A stretch of 54,855 nucleotides of DNA from assembly GCA_947507875.1 (NCBI GenBank), contig CANNQP010000030.1:1-54855 (forward strand), given 5' to 3'. The translations under genes were made by a program, and so were the position numbers. The DNA is from Verrucomicrobiaceae bacterium. Its GTDB lineage: Bacteria; Verrucomicrobiota; Verrucomicrobiia; Verrucomicrobiales; Verrucomicrobiaceae. Below, one piece after another: positions 24,222-33,545 of the stretch. The notes under the pieces are model-generated. The model saw only the letters and a program-made list of their open reading frames with translations, made no database searches and was not told the origin of the DNA. Each line of letters begins with the position of its first letter. Position 1 is the first letter of the stretch.

Positions 24222-26333
24222 ATGACTTTCACCGACTACAAGCAGGCAGTCGAGAATTTGCCGTATGGGAAGCGGCTCCCTACGGCGAAGTATGTTTTCA
24301 CGGACGTGACAACTCCTTTACCCGATCCGCTGGCAGAGATCATCTCTAGCCTTCGTCAAAAGTTCGCTCCAGAAGGTCCCCACAATCTGATCAAATTTCA
24401 CACTACATCGTTCAAGATCTCCCTACTTCACTACCCGCGGTTTTTTGAGGATCCGCACCCTTCGCTGGTCGAGGCCATTGTCATCGATCTATCTGCTGGA
24501 CTGTCAAAAAACATTCAATATGCGGGCAACGCCAATCCCCCCATTCTGCACCGGAAAGAGACTTTCCTTCCACAAGATCATCGCAAGGTTTTGCTATTCC
24601 AGAAACTGACTCGGCAGGAAGAACAGGCGGGCCTGTTCGAGAATACGGCTACCATTGGCTTCGCTGAAAACTGGAAGCGGCTACTTGAGGGAAAACGCCT
24701 CATGTATCGCGGTCATAATCTGATCGATATCCCAGATGTCGCACCGAATAACCAAACCGAGGAGGATTCGGTGCAAATCCATCGCCATCGCACGGCGATG
24801 TGCCGCACCGAACTCTCCAAACCCATCCGCCAGGCCATGGAGCTGGGTGTTCTTCACTCAAAGTTGTCAGTTTTTGATTATGGATGTGGGCTTGGCACGG
24901 ATGCGGATGGCCTTCGCGCCTTAGGCTTTGATGCTGCGGGTTGGGACCCCGCCTACTTTCCTGACGAACCAAAGGCATACGCCGACGTCGTCAATCTCGG
25001 CTACGTGCTCAATGTAATCGAGGACCCAGCGGAGCGGGTTGAAACGCTGGTCGATGCCTGGAAGCACACCCGCCATGTGCTTCTCGTTTCCACCATGATT
25101 CGCGGTCAGGAGAGCTACGAGTTCATTCGCGACTACCGCGACGGTCTTTTGACGGCGAGGGACACCTTCCAGAAGTATTACGAACCTGGTGAGATTCAGG
25201 GCTTCATCGAGTCGGCGTTGGAAGCAGAGGCACACCCTCTTTCCATGGGCATCTACGCCGTCTTCCGCGATCCGCGAGCCGCCCAGCGTTTCCTGGCCAC
25301 GCGGGCCCGCCGCCACATTGACTGGGAACAGCTGAGTCGGCGGCTTGGCTTCCTGCGGCCAAGGAAAAAGGCCGGTGTTGTGGACCTCTATGGACGCCAC
25401 AAAGACCTCCTCGACCGATTCTGGAATCAGGTCATCATCCTGGGACGCCTGCCGCAACCGGGAGAATTCGAACAGGAGGCCGAGCTCAAGGAAAAAATCG
25501 GAGGCCCAAAAAAAGTGCATCGGCTGTTCCTGGAACATTACGGTGCCGACACTTACGCCGCCGCACGCAAGCAGAGAAAAGAGGACCTGCTAGTCTATTT
25601 GGCGATGGCCAATTTCAGGAAACGTGTGCCCCTCAAAGACCTCGATGAGGTTCTGCAGGCCGACATCAAGAGCCACTTCGGAACCTACCGTCAGGCACAG
25701 GAAAAAGGACTCGTCCTTCTGTTTTCGACAGGCCAGGAAGAGGCATTGGAAAAGGCCATTACTGGTCTCAATTTCGGCTGGCTAGATGCCAACGAAGGTC
25801 ACTTCAGCATTCATCGGTCCCTTCTCCCTGAACTCCCCGCAGCGCTCCGCATTTACATTCAGTGCGGGGCTCATCTTTACGGTGATCCTCAGGAAGCGGA
25901 CATTATCAAGATTCACCTTTGGTCGAAGAAGCTCACCTTTCTTCACTACGACGACTTTGATCGGCAGCCCTTCCCCGAACTGCGGACACGCATCAAAATC
26001 GATCTCTTGAAACGATTCGTCACCGTGTTCGACCACACGGAGGGGACAGAGCATCAGCTGCTGTTCTTCAAGGAGCGTTTCTTGTCCGTTGGTGATCCTC
26101 TTCGTGCCAAGGCGGAAGTCATCAGCGGCCGTCTCCGCAAACTTGGACTTCAGTTGGAGTCGCTGGGATCGAATGACCAAAACGCCCCCAGCAAAGAAAA
26201 ATTCGATACCATCATTGGCCGAGCCGGGCTTTCCAGGCAACTGGTGCGGAAGCCTTGCCAGAACTTATATCGGACCGCTATAGCATCATCCGAATCCGCT
26301 CCGCCACCGCACTCCAATCCACATCCGGCGTAA
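24222..26333 (+). CDS. DNA phosphorothioation-associated methyltransferase
   Basis: A 703-residue protein. Residues ~150-175 include RLLEGKRLMYRGHNLIDIP. At ~215-235 VFDYGCGLGTDADGL is a SAM-binding motif I, followed by FDAAGWDPAY and by VVNLGYVLNVIEDP (motif IV-like region). The C-terminal half (KIGGPKKVHRLFLEHYG and onward) is family-specific. It matches the dnd-related methyltransferases that accompany dndBCDE; the exact substrate is not known, with DNA inferred. Its 3' end overlaps the end of dndA, on the other strand, by 56 bases. It probably forms an operon with the NERD-helicase. The substrate claim is uncertain; the family is firm. Confidence 0.85.
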   Translation: MTFTDYKQAVENLPYGKRLPTAKYVFTDVTTPLPDPLAEIISSLRQKFAPEGPHNLIKFHTTSFKISLLHYPRFFEDPHPSLVEAIVIDLSAGLSKNIQYAGNANPPILHRKETFLPQDHRKVLLFQKLTRQEEQAGLFENTATIGFAENWKRLLEGKRLMYRGHNLIDIPDVAPNNQTEEDSVQIHRHRTAMCRTELSKPIRQAMELGVLHSKLSVFDYGCGLGTDADGLRALGFDAAGWDPAYFPDEPKAYADVVNLGYVLNVIEDPAERVETLVDAWKHTRHVLLVSTMIRGQESYEFIRDYRDGLLTARDTFQKYYEPGEIQGFIESALEAEAHPLSMGIYAVFRDPRAAQRFLATRARRHIDWEQLSRRLGFLRPRKKAGVVDLYGRHKDLLDRFWNQVIILGRLPQPGEFEQEAELKEKIGGPKKVHRLFLEHYGADTYAAARKQRKEDLLVYLAMANFRKRVPLKDLDEVLQADIKSHFGTYRQAQEKGLVLLFSTGQEEALEKAITGLNFGWLDANEGHFSIHRSLLPELPAALRIYIQCGAHLYGDPQEADIIKIHLWSKKLTFLHYDDFDRQPFPELRTRIKIDLLKRFVTVFDHTEGTEHQLLFFKERFLSVGDPLRAKAEVISGRLRKLGLQLESLGSNDQNAPSKEKFDTIIGRAGLSRQLVRKPCQNLYRTAIASSESAPPPHSNPHPA

Positions 26334-27411
26334 GGTGGCACCAGCTCAGACGCACCGCTTCATTCGCCTCGTCATCGCTGTATCCCATGGCCTTGATTAC
26401 ATGGCTCGGTGTGTAGCTGCTTGAGGTGCAGGCGGAGCCGTTGGAAATCGCCACCAGATCCTTGAGCGTTACGATCAGGGCCTCTGAATCGATCCCGGGA
26501 AACGCGAGGTTCAGAACATGATCCATGGTTTCCTTGGGCTGTCCGTGAATCCGTGGCGAGAGTGGTGCAAAGGCCGCCAGTGCCGCGTCCTTGAGTTCGC
26601 GGCAGCGCTTGCGGCGAGCATCGTGATTCTTCACCGCCGTTTCAGCTGCCGAACCCAAGGCCGCGATGTGTGCCACCGGCAGGGTGCCAGGCCGCAGGCC
26701 GCGTTCCTGACCACCGCCATAGAAGAGCGCCTTGAGAGGCGGACGTTCATAGCCACGGCGTCGAGTGATCAGAGCCCCGATCCCCTTCGGCGCATAAAGT
26801 TTGTGCCCGCTAATGGAAATCAGATCGATTCGCGGCTCCCGCAAGCACTCCAGTTCCTTAGCGAAAGCCTGTGCCGCGTCGGTGTGGAGATAAGCCTCGT
26901 GTCCGCTCATGATCTGGCAAATCTCGCCGAGTGGCTGACGCACTCCAGTCTCGTTGTTCGCCGCCATGACGGAAACCAACAGCGTGTCCGGTCGCAGCGC
27001 AGACTCGAGTTCTTTGACCCGCACCCGCCCTTGTTCATCAGACGATAGCCAGGTCACCTCGAAGCCTTGCTTCTCCAACGCCTCCATCGGTTCCAGTACA
27101 GCTTTGTGCTCCAAGCGGGTGCCTATCAGATGCCGCTTGCCCGTCTCCTGACCATGCACTGCCAGCCCCAAAATCGCCAGGTTGTTGCTCTCCGTTGCCC
27201 CGCTCGTGAAGATCACTTCATCACGCTTGGCTCCCACCACGGCACCCACTTGGTCGCGGGCCTTTTGGACTGCCTGCTTTGCCTTGGAGCCATATTCGTG
27301 GGTGCGACTGCCCTCGTTGCCGAACTCCTCCACCAGATAGTGAAACAGCACTTTCTGCACTTCTGGATCCAGCGGCGTGGTCGCATTGCAGTCTAGATAT
27401 ACAGCGGACAT
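26278..27411 (-). CDS. dndA: Cysteine desulfurase DndA
   Basis: ATG at 27411 (MSAVYLDCNATTPLDPEV) is preferred to a TTG two codons upstream. This is a 377-residue fold-type I PLP enzyme: the schiff-base Lys sits in SGHKLYAPKG, and the catalytic Cys in SNGSACTSSSYTPS. It releases sulfur from L-cysteine as a persulfide and supplies it to DndC for phosphorothioate formation. It is IscS-related, and the place next to dndBCDE makes it DndA. It is transcribed away from dndB, with a 190-base shared promoter region. Convergent 56-base overlap with the methyltransferase tail. Cytosolic. Confidence 0.9.
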   Translation of the reverse strand: MSAVYLDCNATTPLDPEVQKVLFHYLVEEFGNEGSRTHEYGSKAKQAVQKARDQVGAVVGAKRDEVIFTSGATESNNLAILGLAVHGQETGKRHLIGTRLEHKAVLEPMEALEKQGFEVTWLSSDEQGRVRVKELESALRPDTLLVSVMAANNETGVRQPLGEICQIMSGHEAYLHTDAAQAFAKELECLREPRIDLISISGHKLYAPKGIGALITRRRGYERPPLKALFYGGGQERGLRPGTLPVAHIAALGSAAETAVKNHDARRKRCRELKDAALAAFAPLSPRIHGQPKETMDHVLNLAFPGIDSEALIVTLKDLVAISNGSACTSSSYTPSHVIKAMGYSDDEANEAVRLSWCHLTPDVDWSAVAERIRMML

Positions 27412-27551
27412 TGGCAAAAAGTGAGAGAATGTATGTTTTTTAGTTGCAGAAGTTTAACAAACATGATTTGTAAATGCACCAAACATCCGAACCGCTTGAG
27501 CCTAACGCTTGCCCCTGAGAGCACCAACAAAAAAAGTCCAATTTCCAATCC

Positions 27552-27569
27552 CTGCCCAAAAATGGGCAG
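27552..27569. promoter_or_regulatory. Inverted repeat in the dndA-dndB divergent region
   Basis: CTGCCCA-AAAA-TGGGCAG is a perfect 7+7 inverted repeat, ending 32 bases before the dndB ATG. DndB is a known autoregulator of dnd operons, so this is a candidate operator or a leader hairpin for dndBCDE. The region 27412-27601 is otherwise A/T-rich near dndA. Binding is not shown. Confidence 0.35.
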
Positions 27570-27601
27570 CACCGCCAGCCATCCTTACCCATCTCTGACT
27601 T

Positions 27602-28678
27602 ATGGAGCCCACTCTTACCTTCCCGGCCATTCGCGGCGTTCAGGCCCAGCGCGAATACTACGTCGCCATGTGGAGCCTCCGACTCATGCGTCAGATCTCC
27701 ATCTTCAATGAGGACGAACTGCCGCCCGAGCTCCGCGCCCAACGAATCCTCAACAAGGCACGCATTCCAGAGATCGCCGGTTACATCCTCGACAACCCGA
27801 GCGACTACGTCTTCTCTGCCCTCACTGTCTCGATCGACTCAGATGTGATTTTCGATCCACTGGAGGGACAGGACAAACTAGGCATACTCAGGGTGCCCAT
27901 GGAGGCCAAATTCATCATCAATGACGGGCAGCACCGCCGTCAGGCCATCATTGAGGCGCTGGAGCAGCGACCAGAGCTTGCTCACGAGACGATCGCCGTC
28001 GTGTTCTTTCTCGATATTGGCCTGGAGCGCTGTCAGCAGATGTTCGCCGACCTCAACCGTCACGCGATCCGCCCCAGTCGTTCCCTCGGCCTTCTCTATG
28101 ACCATCGAAATCAGAAGGCCAAGCTGGCCAAGCTGGTCATTCTGAAATCAGAAGCGTTTCGTGAGATCGTGGACATGGAGAAATCCTCGCTCGCCAAGCG
28201 TTCCCGCAAACTCTTCACGCTCTCTGCCTTCTTCAATGCCTGCGCCGACCTCGTCGAGGGACTCGCCACCGGCAATCTCACCGACGATGCCAAACTGGCC
28301 CGCGACTTCTGGGAGGAAGTCGCCACGCACTTTCCCGCTTGGGCACAAGTGCGCGAGGGCAGGATGCCCGCCAGCGAAGTCAGGGAGGGGTTCATTCACT
28401 CCCACGGCATTGCCCTTCAGGCCCTCGGCAAGGCGGGCAATGCACTCCTCAAACTTCATCCCAAGGATTGGAAGAAGCGGCTCTCGGCGCTTGAGAAAAT
28501 CGACTGGTCCCGAACCAACGCCAAGGTTTGGGAAGGCCGTGCCCTCATCGGCGGCAAGGTCTCCAAAGTCACTACCAACGTCATCCTGACCACCAACGTC
28601 ATCAAAAAGGCGCTTGGTGCCCCCCTCGAAGAAGAAGAGGCCAGGACGGAGAAGGCTCATGGCCGCAAAGCCTCCTGA
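27602..28678 (+). CDS. dndB: DndB, DGQHR-domain regulator
   Basis: A 358-residue protein that starts MEPTLTFPAIRGVQAQREYY, as DndB proteins do. The DGQHR signature appears in INDGQHRRQA near residue 107, followed by the DLNRHA motif. DndB represses the dnd operon in studied species and can slow modification. The first gene of dndBCDE, divergent from dndA, with the inverted repeat upstream. The stop lies 33 bases before dndC. No DNA-binding helix-turn-helix is evident by eye. Assignment is firm. Confidence 0.9.
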   Translation: MEPTLTFPAIRGVQAQREYYVAMWSLRLMRQISIFNEDELPPELRAQRILNKARIPEIAGYILDNPSDYVFSALTVSIDSDVIFDPLEGQDKLGILRVPMEAKFIINDGQHRRQAIIEALEQRPELAHETIAVVFFLDIGLERCQQMFADLNRHAIRPSRSLGLLYDHRNQKAKLAKLVILKSEAFREIVDMEKSSLAKRSRKLFTLSAFFNACADLVEGLATGNLTDDAKLARDFWEEVATHFPAWAQVREGRMPASEVREGFIHSHGIALQALGKAGNALLKLHPKDWKKRLSALEKIDWSRTNAKVWEGRALIGGKVSKVTTNVILTTNVIKKALGAPLEEEEARTEKAHGRKAS

Positions 28679-28711
28679 AATATTCTACCCGCGCCCCCAT
28701 ACCCTCCTGTC

Positions 28712-30313
28712 ATGCCTGCCAAAAGTATAAGCCAATCCCCAAAGGCCTCACCGCAATCAACGCCCTCGGTGCCTACCCGATATTCCGGGTTCACGACCCT
28801 TGGGTTCAAACAGACCATCGAGGCGCTCTGCGAGGAAATCCGAGCGCTCTACCTAGAAGACAAAGTGCCATGGATCATCGGCTATTCCGGCGGCAAGGAT
28901 TCGACGGCTACCCTTCAGTTGATATGGATGGCACTGAAAGACCTCCCTTCGGAGCAAAAGTCCAAAACGGTCCATGTCATATCTACTGATACTCTTGTCG
29001 AGAACCCAATTGTTTCGTCATGGGTTCGACGGTCCCTTGAGGTGATGGGCAACTCCGCGCAAGAGCAGAACGTGCCGATTAAACCAAAGCTTCTACACCC
29101 ACGTGTCGAAGAGACATTTTGGGTGAACCTGATTGGACGAGGATACCCAGCCCCCAGACATAAATTTCGATGGTGTACTGAGCGCTTAAAAATTCGCCCA
29201 TCGAATCGCTTTATCACTGATGTGGTTACCAAAAATGGTGAAGCAATTCTGGTTCTAGGAGCCCGGAAGGAGGAGAGTCAAGCCAGAGCGAAGGTCTTGA
29301 AGAAAAATGAAAAATATCGTGTCAGGGATCGCTTGAGCCCAAGCGCAACCTTGGCCGGCTGCTTGATCTACACTCCCATTGAAGATTGGACCAGCGACGA
29401 CGTGTGGATGTTTCTCACGCAGGTCAAGAATCCGTGGGGACATAGCAATAGGGATCTACTGGGCATGTATGCTGGTGCCTCAGCCGACGGCGAATGCCCG
29501 CTTGTTGTTGACACCAGCACACCTAGCTGCGGTGACTCACGCTTTGGGTGCTGGGTTTGCACCTTGGTGGAGCAGGACAAGTCCATGACGGCCATGATCC
29601 AAAACGACGCCGAAAAAGAATGGATGCTGCCACTGCTCGAACTGCGCAATGCATTGGACTTCAGAAGCAACGCAACGGCAGAAGACCCACTGAACTCCGA
29701 CCACCACCTGAGGGACTTCCGGCGAATGACTGGTGCGATCAATATCATGCAGAACGGCAAGCCTGTCCCTGGACCATACACCCAGGATTCCCGTGAGCAG
29801 TGGCTGACCAAGCTGCTCAAAGCCCAGACCCATATCAGGAAGCACGGTCCTGAAGACGTCAAAACCATCGAGTTGCTCACGCTGGCCGAGCTTCAGGAGA
29901 TTCGCCGCATCTGGGTGGTGGACAAACACGAGTTGGAAGACTCCTTGCCTCGCATCTATCAGGAGGCGACGGGCGAGCCTTATCCTGGTGCTGTTTTGGA
30001 TGACGATCTGGTGCTGAGTGCCGCCGAGATGAGCCAGCTAGCCGAGATCTGCGGTGGGGACCGGCTGCACTATGAGTTGTCGCGTGAACTCCTCAGTCTG
30101 ACCCGCCAGCAACGCAACGCCGCCCGGCGCGCCGGGGTCTTTGAAAAACTTGAAAAGGCCTTCACCAAGCACTTTTACGATGACAAAGCTGACGCTTTGA
30201 ATCGACACAAGACTTTTGCCGGTGATCGCCAGCGCCGCCGTGACGCGAATGGCTCCCTTGCCGAAAATCTGGAACCCGACGCCAACGACAACAGCCTTCT
30301 TCCCCTCGAATGA
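28712..30313 (+). CDS. dndC: DndC, ATP-pyrophosphatase/PAPS-reductase-like
   Basis: Of 533 residues, the PP-loop is SGGKDST (59-65). A region around residues 150-162 reads YPAPRHKFRWCTERLK, as in DndC. Four Cys lie in GECPLVV, SCGDSRFGCWVC around residues 255-285, fitting the Fe-S cluster site of DndC. It activates the DNA phosphate with ATP for sulfur insertion. Its stop overlaps the start of dndD by ATGA (30310-30313), so translation is coupled. The long, divergent C-terminus (about 400-533) is normal for DndC. Firm. Confidence 0.95.
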   Translation: MPAKSISQSPKASPQSTPSVPTRYSGFTTLGFKQTIEALCEEIRALYLEDKVPWIIGYSGGKDSTATLQLIWMALKDLPSEQKSKTVHVISTDTLVENPIVSSWVRRSLEVMGNSAQEQNVPIKPKLLHPRVEETFWVNLIGRGYPAPRHKFRWCTERLKIRPSNRFITDVVTKNGEAILVLGARKEESQARAKVLKKNEKYRVRDRLSPSATLAGCLIYTPIEDWTSDDVWMFLTQVKNPWGHSNRDLLGMYAGASADGECPLVVDTSTPSCGDSRFGCWVCTLVEQDKSMTAMIQNDAEKEWMLPLLELRNALDFRSNATAEDPLNSDHHLRDFRRMTGAINIMQNGKPVPGPYTQDSREQWLTKLLKAQTHIRKHGPEDVKTIELLTLAELQEIRRIWVVDKHELEDSLPRIYQEATGEPYPGAVLDDDLVLSAAEMSQLAEICGGDRLHYELSRELLSLTRQQRNAARRAGVFEKLEKAFTKHFYDDKADALNRHKTFAGDRQRRRDANGSLAENLEPDANDNSLLPLE

Positions 30314-32301
30314 TTCTCGACTACATCTGCCTCGAGAATTTCGGGGCCTATCACGGTCGGCAGGAAGCTGACCTCACCCCGGACGCGAAGCACCCGGTCA
30401 TCCTTTTTGGCGGCATGAATGGCGGTGGGAAAACCACCCTGCTTGATGCGATGCAGCTCGCCCTCTACGGTTCCAAAGCCCGACTCTCCAATCGCGGACG
30501 CTTGCCTTATCGCGACTACCTGCGGGATTGCATCCATCGCAATGCCGATCCGGGTGAAGGTGCAGGCGTGGTTCTGCGCTTCCGCCGCACTCTGGAAGGC
30601 CGTATCAGCCATTTTGAGTTGCAGCGCCATTGGCGGGAGGGCGTCAAAGGCATTGAGGAAACGCTGCGGGTGCTGCGAGACGGAGAGCGGGATGACCTCT
30701 TTACGGATCACTGGGACGAGGTCATCGAGTCCTACCTCCCGGTCGGCATCTCCAATCTATTCTTCTTCGATGGTGAGCAGATCAAGGATCTGGCGGAAGG
30801 CGAAAACGCCGCTGCCATTCTAGGAACGGCCATCAGCTCTCTTCTGGGTCTCGATTTGGTGGATCGGCTTGAGGGAGACCTCCACGTCTTCGAGCGCCGC
30901 AAGAAATCCGAAGGCCTCGATCCCGAGGCGGCTCGGCAATTGAAGATCGCTCAAACCGAAGTGGAACAGCTCGACCGCGAGCAGGGCCGCCTCGCTATGG
31001 AGAGCGGGACTCTCGTCAATGAGGCCGGACGTCTAGGCAAAGAAGTGCGGGATCGTGAGAACCGCTTCAAATCAGAGGGCGGCGATCTGTTCCTGCGCCG
31101 GAAAGAACTCGAGAATCAGCAATCCAGCCTCAAAGCAAAACGCAGCGAGGCGGAGAACCGCCTGCGGGACCTCGCGGCAGGCTCTCTGCCTCTCATGATG
31201 GTGGATCACCTCCTGGCTGACGTCGAAGTTCAGGCGCGCAAGGAGACGGAGACCCGCCACAACCAGCTTCTGGTCGAGGCCATGGAAGAACGTGACAGCA
31301 GTCTGCTGGTGATTCTCCGCGCTGAAAAAGTAGCGGCAGCGGCCATCAAGCGGGTTTCTCAGGATCTCGCGGAAGACCGTCAGCACCGTCTTCGCCTGGC
31401 CTCAGAGCCGCTGGTGCTTGACGCGGACACCCACTTTCCCGCCCACGTCGCCCACCTGCGGAACAAGATCCTGCCAGAGGCTGTTCATGCCTCGCGCGAC
31501 CTTTTGGCCCTGATCCGCAGCTTGGACGAAAAGATCGCCCGTCTGGATGCTGAGTTGGGACGAGTCCCCGCAGAGGATCGCATCGCTACGTTCCAAAAGG
31601 AACTAGAAGAAGCGCGGCGACTGCACGCCGAAAAGATGGCCGAATTGGATGCCCTTAAGATTCGAAGCGATGCCATCACCCGTCAGCTCAACGAAGCCAA
31701 GGCCCGCCTCGAGCGGTTTGGCGACCGCGACAGCGATGCCAAGGAAGCCGAGGATAGCCGCCTGCGCATGCTCAAGCATTCCAAGCGTGTGCGGGAGACC
31801 TTGGGCAAGTTTCGCACCCAGGTCATTCGCCGCCACGTCTCCAACATGGAGGCCCTAATGCTGGAGTCCTTCCGCACCCTGCTGCGCAAAAGCGATCTGG
31901 TACATGGATTGAACATCGACCCCGAGACCTTCCAGGTGACGCTCACCGGGCGGGGCAATCAGCCTTTGCCCTTTGACCGCCTGTCTGCTGGCGAAAGGCA
32001 GCTGCTTGCCACGTCGTTGCTCTGGGGCCTTGCCCGCGCCTCGGGCCGCCCCGTGCCTACGATCATCGATACACCACTAGGCCGCCTCGATTCGTCGCAC
32101 CGCCGACATCTGGTCGATCGCTACTTCCCCTTGGCCTCGCATCAGGTGATCTTGCTGTCCACCGACGAGGAGATTGTGGGAGACTATCACAAAGCTCTAG
32201 CTCCCTTTGTGGCTCATCACTACCGCCTCGCTCACGACGAGGCACTTGGTCAAACTCGCATTGAATCCGGATACTTCGAAACTCATGAATCCCCCCGTTG
32301 A
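30310..32301 (+). CDS. dndD: DndD, SMC-like ATPase
   Basis: In 663 residues, Walker A is GMNGGGKT (35-42), coiled coils span about 210-500, the signature motif is LSAGERQLL, and the Walker B region reads IIDTPLGRLDSSHRRH. It is the DNA-binding ATPase of the phosphorothioation complex, thought to remodel DNA so DndC can act. The start overlaps dndC; dndE starts 17 bases before its stop. It belongs to the same superfamily as the two ATPases of the restriction operon, but it lacks their CIC hook. Firm. Confidence 0.95.
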   Translation: MILDYICLENFGAYHGRQEADLTPDAKHPVILFGGMNGGGKTTLLDAMQLALYGSKARLSNRGRLPYRDYLRDCIHRNADPGEGAGVVLRFRRTLEGRISHFELQRHWREGVKGIEETLRVLRDGERDDLFTDHWDEVIESYLPVGISNLFFFDGEQIKDLAEGENAAAILGTAISSLLGLDLVDRLEGDLHVFERRKKSEGLDPEAARQLKIAQTEVEQLDREQGRLAMESGTLVNEAGRLGKEVRDRENRFKSEGGDLFLRRKELENQQSSLKAKRSEAENRLRDLAAGSLPLMMVDHLLADVEVQARKETETRHNQLLVEAMEERDSSLLVILRAEKVAAAAIKRVSQDLAEDRQHRLRLASEPLVLDADTHFPAHVAHLRNKILPEAVHASRDLLALIRSLDEKIARLDAELGRVPAEDRIATFQKELEEARRLHAEKMAELDALKIRSDAITRQLNEAKARLERFGDRDSDAKEAEDSRLRMLKHSKRVRETLGKFRTQVIRRHVSNMEALMLESFRTLLRKSDLVHGLNIDPETFQVTLTGRGNQPLPFDRLSAGERQLLATSLLWGLARASGRPVPTIIDTPLGRLDSSHRRHLVDRYFPLASHQVILLSTDEEIVGDYHKALAPFVAHHYRLAHDEALGQTRIESGYFETHESPR

Positions 32302-32668
32302 AACGATCAGAATTAGCAAACAAGGCCGCGATCAACTGATTAAGATTCGCCGTCAAACCGGCGTCGAAAACTGGAATATCCTTTGCCGATGGGCGTTCTG
32401 TGTCTCGCTTCGAGAACCGACCCAACCAGCACAACCCCGAGAGAAACTCGACGGGGGCATTGAAATGACCTGGAAAGTTTTTGCAGGGGAGGATGCCGAA
32501 ACTCTCGGAGCACTTGTTCAAATGAGGACGTCAAAGGATGGACTCAGAGACCAGGCGGAAGGTCCTAGCAAATGTTTGCGTGCACACATCAACCGGGGAC
32601 TCTCTTACCTTGCCTCTGGAAAGGAAACGAAGTCGATCACGGATTTTATTGAGCGGTGGCTTCGTTAA
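32285..32668 (+). CDS. dndE: DndE, small DNA-binding partner
   Basis: The start ATG at 32285 (MNPPVETIRISKQG) overlaps the dndD end, matching tight dndDE coupling; a longer GTG start is less likely. The 127-residue protein has the DndE features VENWNILCRWAF and HINRGLSYLASG. DndE is the nicked-DNA-binding member of the complex and forms tetramers in known cases. Its stop shares a GTTAAC site with the stop of the convergent HNH gene, a 4-base tail-to-tail overlap. The family is clear. Confidence 0.9.
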   Translation: MNPPVETIRISKQGRDQLIKIRRQTGVENWNILCRWAFCVSLREPTQPAQPREKLDGGIEMTWKVFAGEDAETLGALVQMRTSKDGLRDQAEGPSKCLRAHINRGLSYLASGKETKSITDFIERWLR

Positions 32669-33543
32669 CCTCTAAACACCCATTTCCGGTGCCATTTTAA
32701 GGCGTTAGGATTCGGATAAAACTGCTGGTCTCTCGGCACCCTGAGCCCTTGATTCGCTATCCCGGCAAGGGCGAATGAACATTTATTGGTTTCGGCCAAA
32801 TCGCTACAGACAATCACCTTCATGGTCTCATCAATCGTAAACAAGCCAAGATGGAACAGTTTCCGATGAAGAGTTGTCATCGCAATTCCATTGCACACGT
32901 CATCATTCCCACCGGCTTGAGGCCAACAAATATGAGCAGCCTCCAAACCCGGAAATGTATTCCTATAACGCAGCGAAAATCCAGACAGCGCACAGGTGTT
33001 CTCATAGGCCTCCAAGACCCTGACTCGGAATTCCGAATCGGTGTTTTGATCTCCCTCTCTGACTCCATAAAACCGCAGATTGAAAAACTCAGTTAGGTCC
33101 TCGTGGATGCTTTTCGGAAAGTGCCCATCAAGGATTCGATGGATCGCCAAAGTCTGTAAATCGAGGTTGCCAGTGAGCAGCTGAAAGTCTCGCTCAATCA
33201 AACCGCCATGGGCATTCATCTCGAGAAGGGAACTTTTTGTCGGGTCATCACTTTGTTTTCGGATTTTATACGGTCCCGAAGGATTTACCTCGGCGAGGCC
33301 GTCATTTTGAAGCCTCCAAAATGGATATTGAGGGGATACCGAATTGGTCTTCAGACCAAATCTGATCAGCGCCTCTTTAAGTAGCGGTTCAATTATTGCA
33401 AAAGGCCTTAAACGCGGATGACCATGCTGGATTCCAGCGATGCATTGCAAAAGGTACAACGGCTTATGAGGGGCTCTTGTCTCCCCTCGCCGATAAACAA
33501 CAATCCGTTGAAGCCGTTCCAAGAAGTGCTGCTCATCATTCAT
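32665..33543 (-). CDS. HNH endonuclease with likely sulfur-binding domain (type IV-like)
   Basis: Of 292 residues, 1-140 fit the SBD fold found in ScoMcrA-type nucleases: YRRGETRAPHKPLYLLQCI, then SPQYPFWRLQNDGL, where the Tyr-Pro pair matches the sulfur pocket of known SBDs (recalled, not computed). The C-terminal HNH (about 185-250) has CALSG, LEAAHICWP, NGIAMTTLHRKLFHLG. Family members cut phosphorothioate DNA. It is the last gene of the minus-strand operon and directly abuts dndE. PT-dependent cutting beside a PT-modifying operon would be self-toxic, so it must be inactive on host sites, tightly controlled, or activated only by the operon's other proteins. SBD moderate, HNH firm. Confidence 0.8.
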   Translation of the reverse strand: MNDEQHFLERLQRIVVYRRGETRAPHKPLYLLQCIAGIQHGHPRLRPFAIIEPLLKEALIRFGLKTNSVSPQYPFWRLQNDGLAEVNPSGPYKIRKQSDDPTKSSLLEMNAHGGLIERDFQLLTGNLDLQTLAIHRILDGHFPKSIHEDLTEFFNLRFYGVREGDQNTDSEFRVRVLEAYENTCALSGFSLRYRNTFPGLEAAHICWPQAGGNDDVCNGIAMTTLHRKLFHLGLFTIDETMKVIVCSDLAETNKCSFALAGIANQGLRVPRDQQFYPNPNALKWHRKWVFRG

Positions 33544-33545
33544 GA

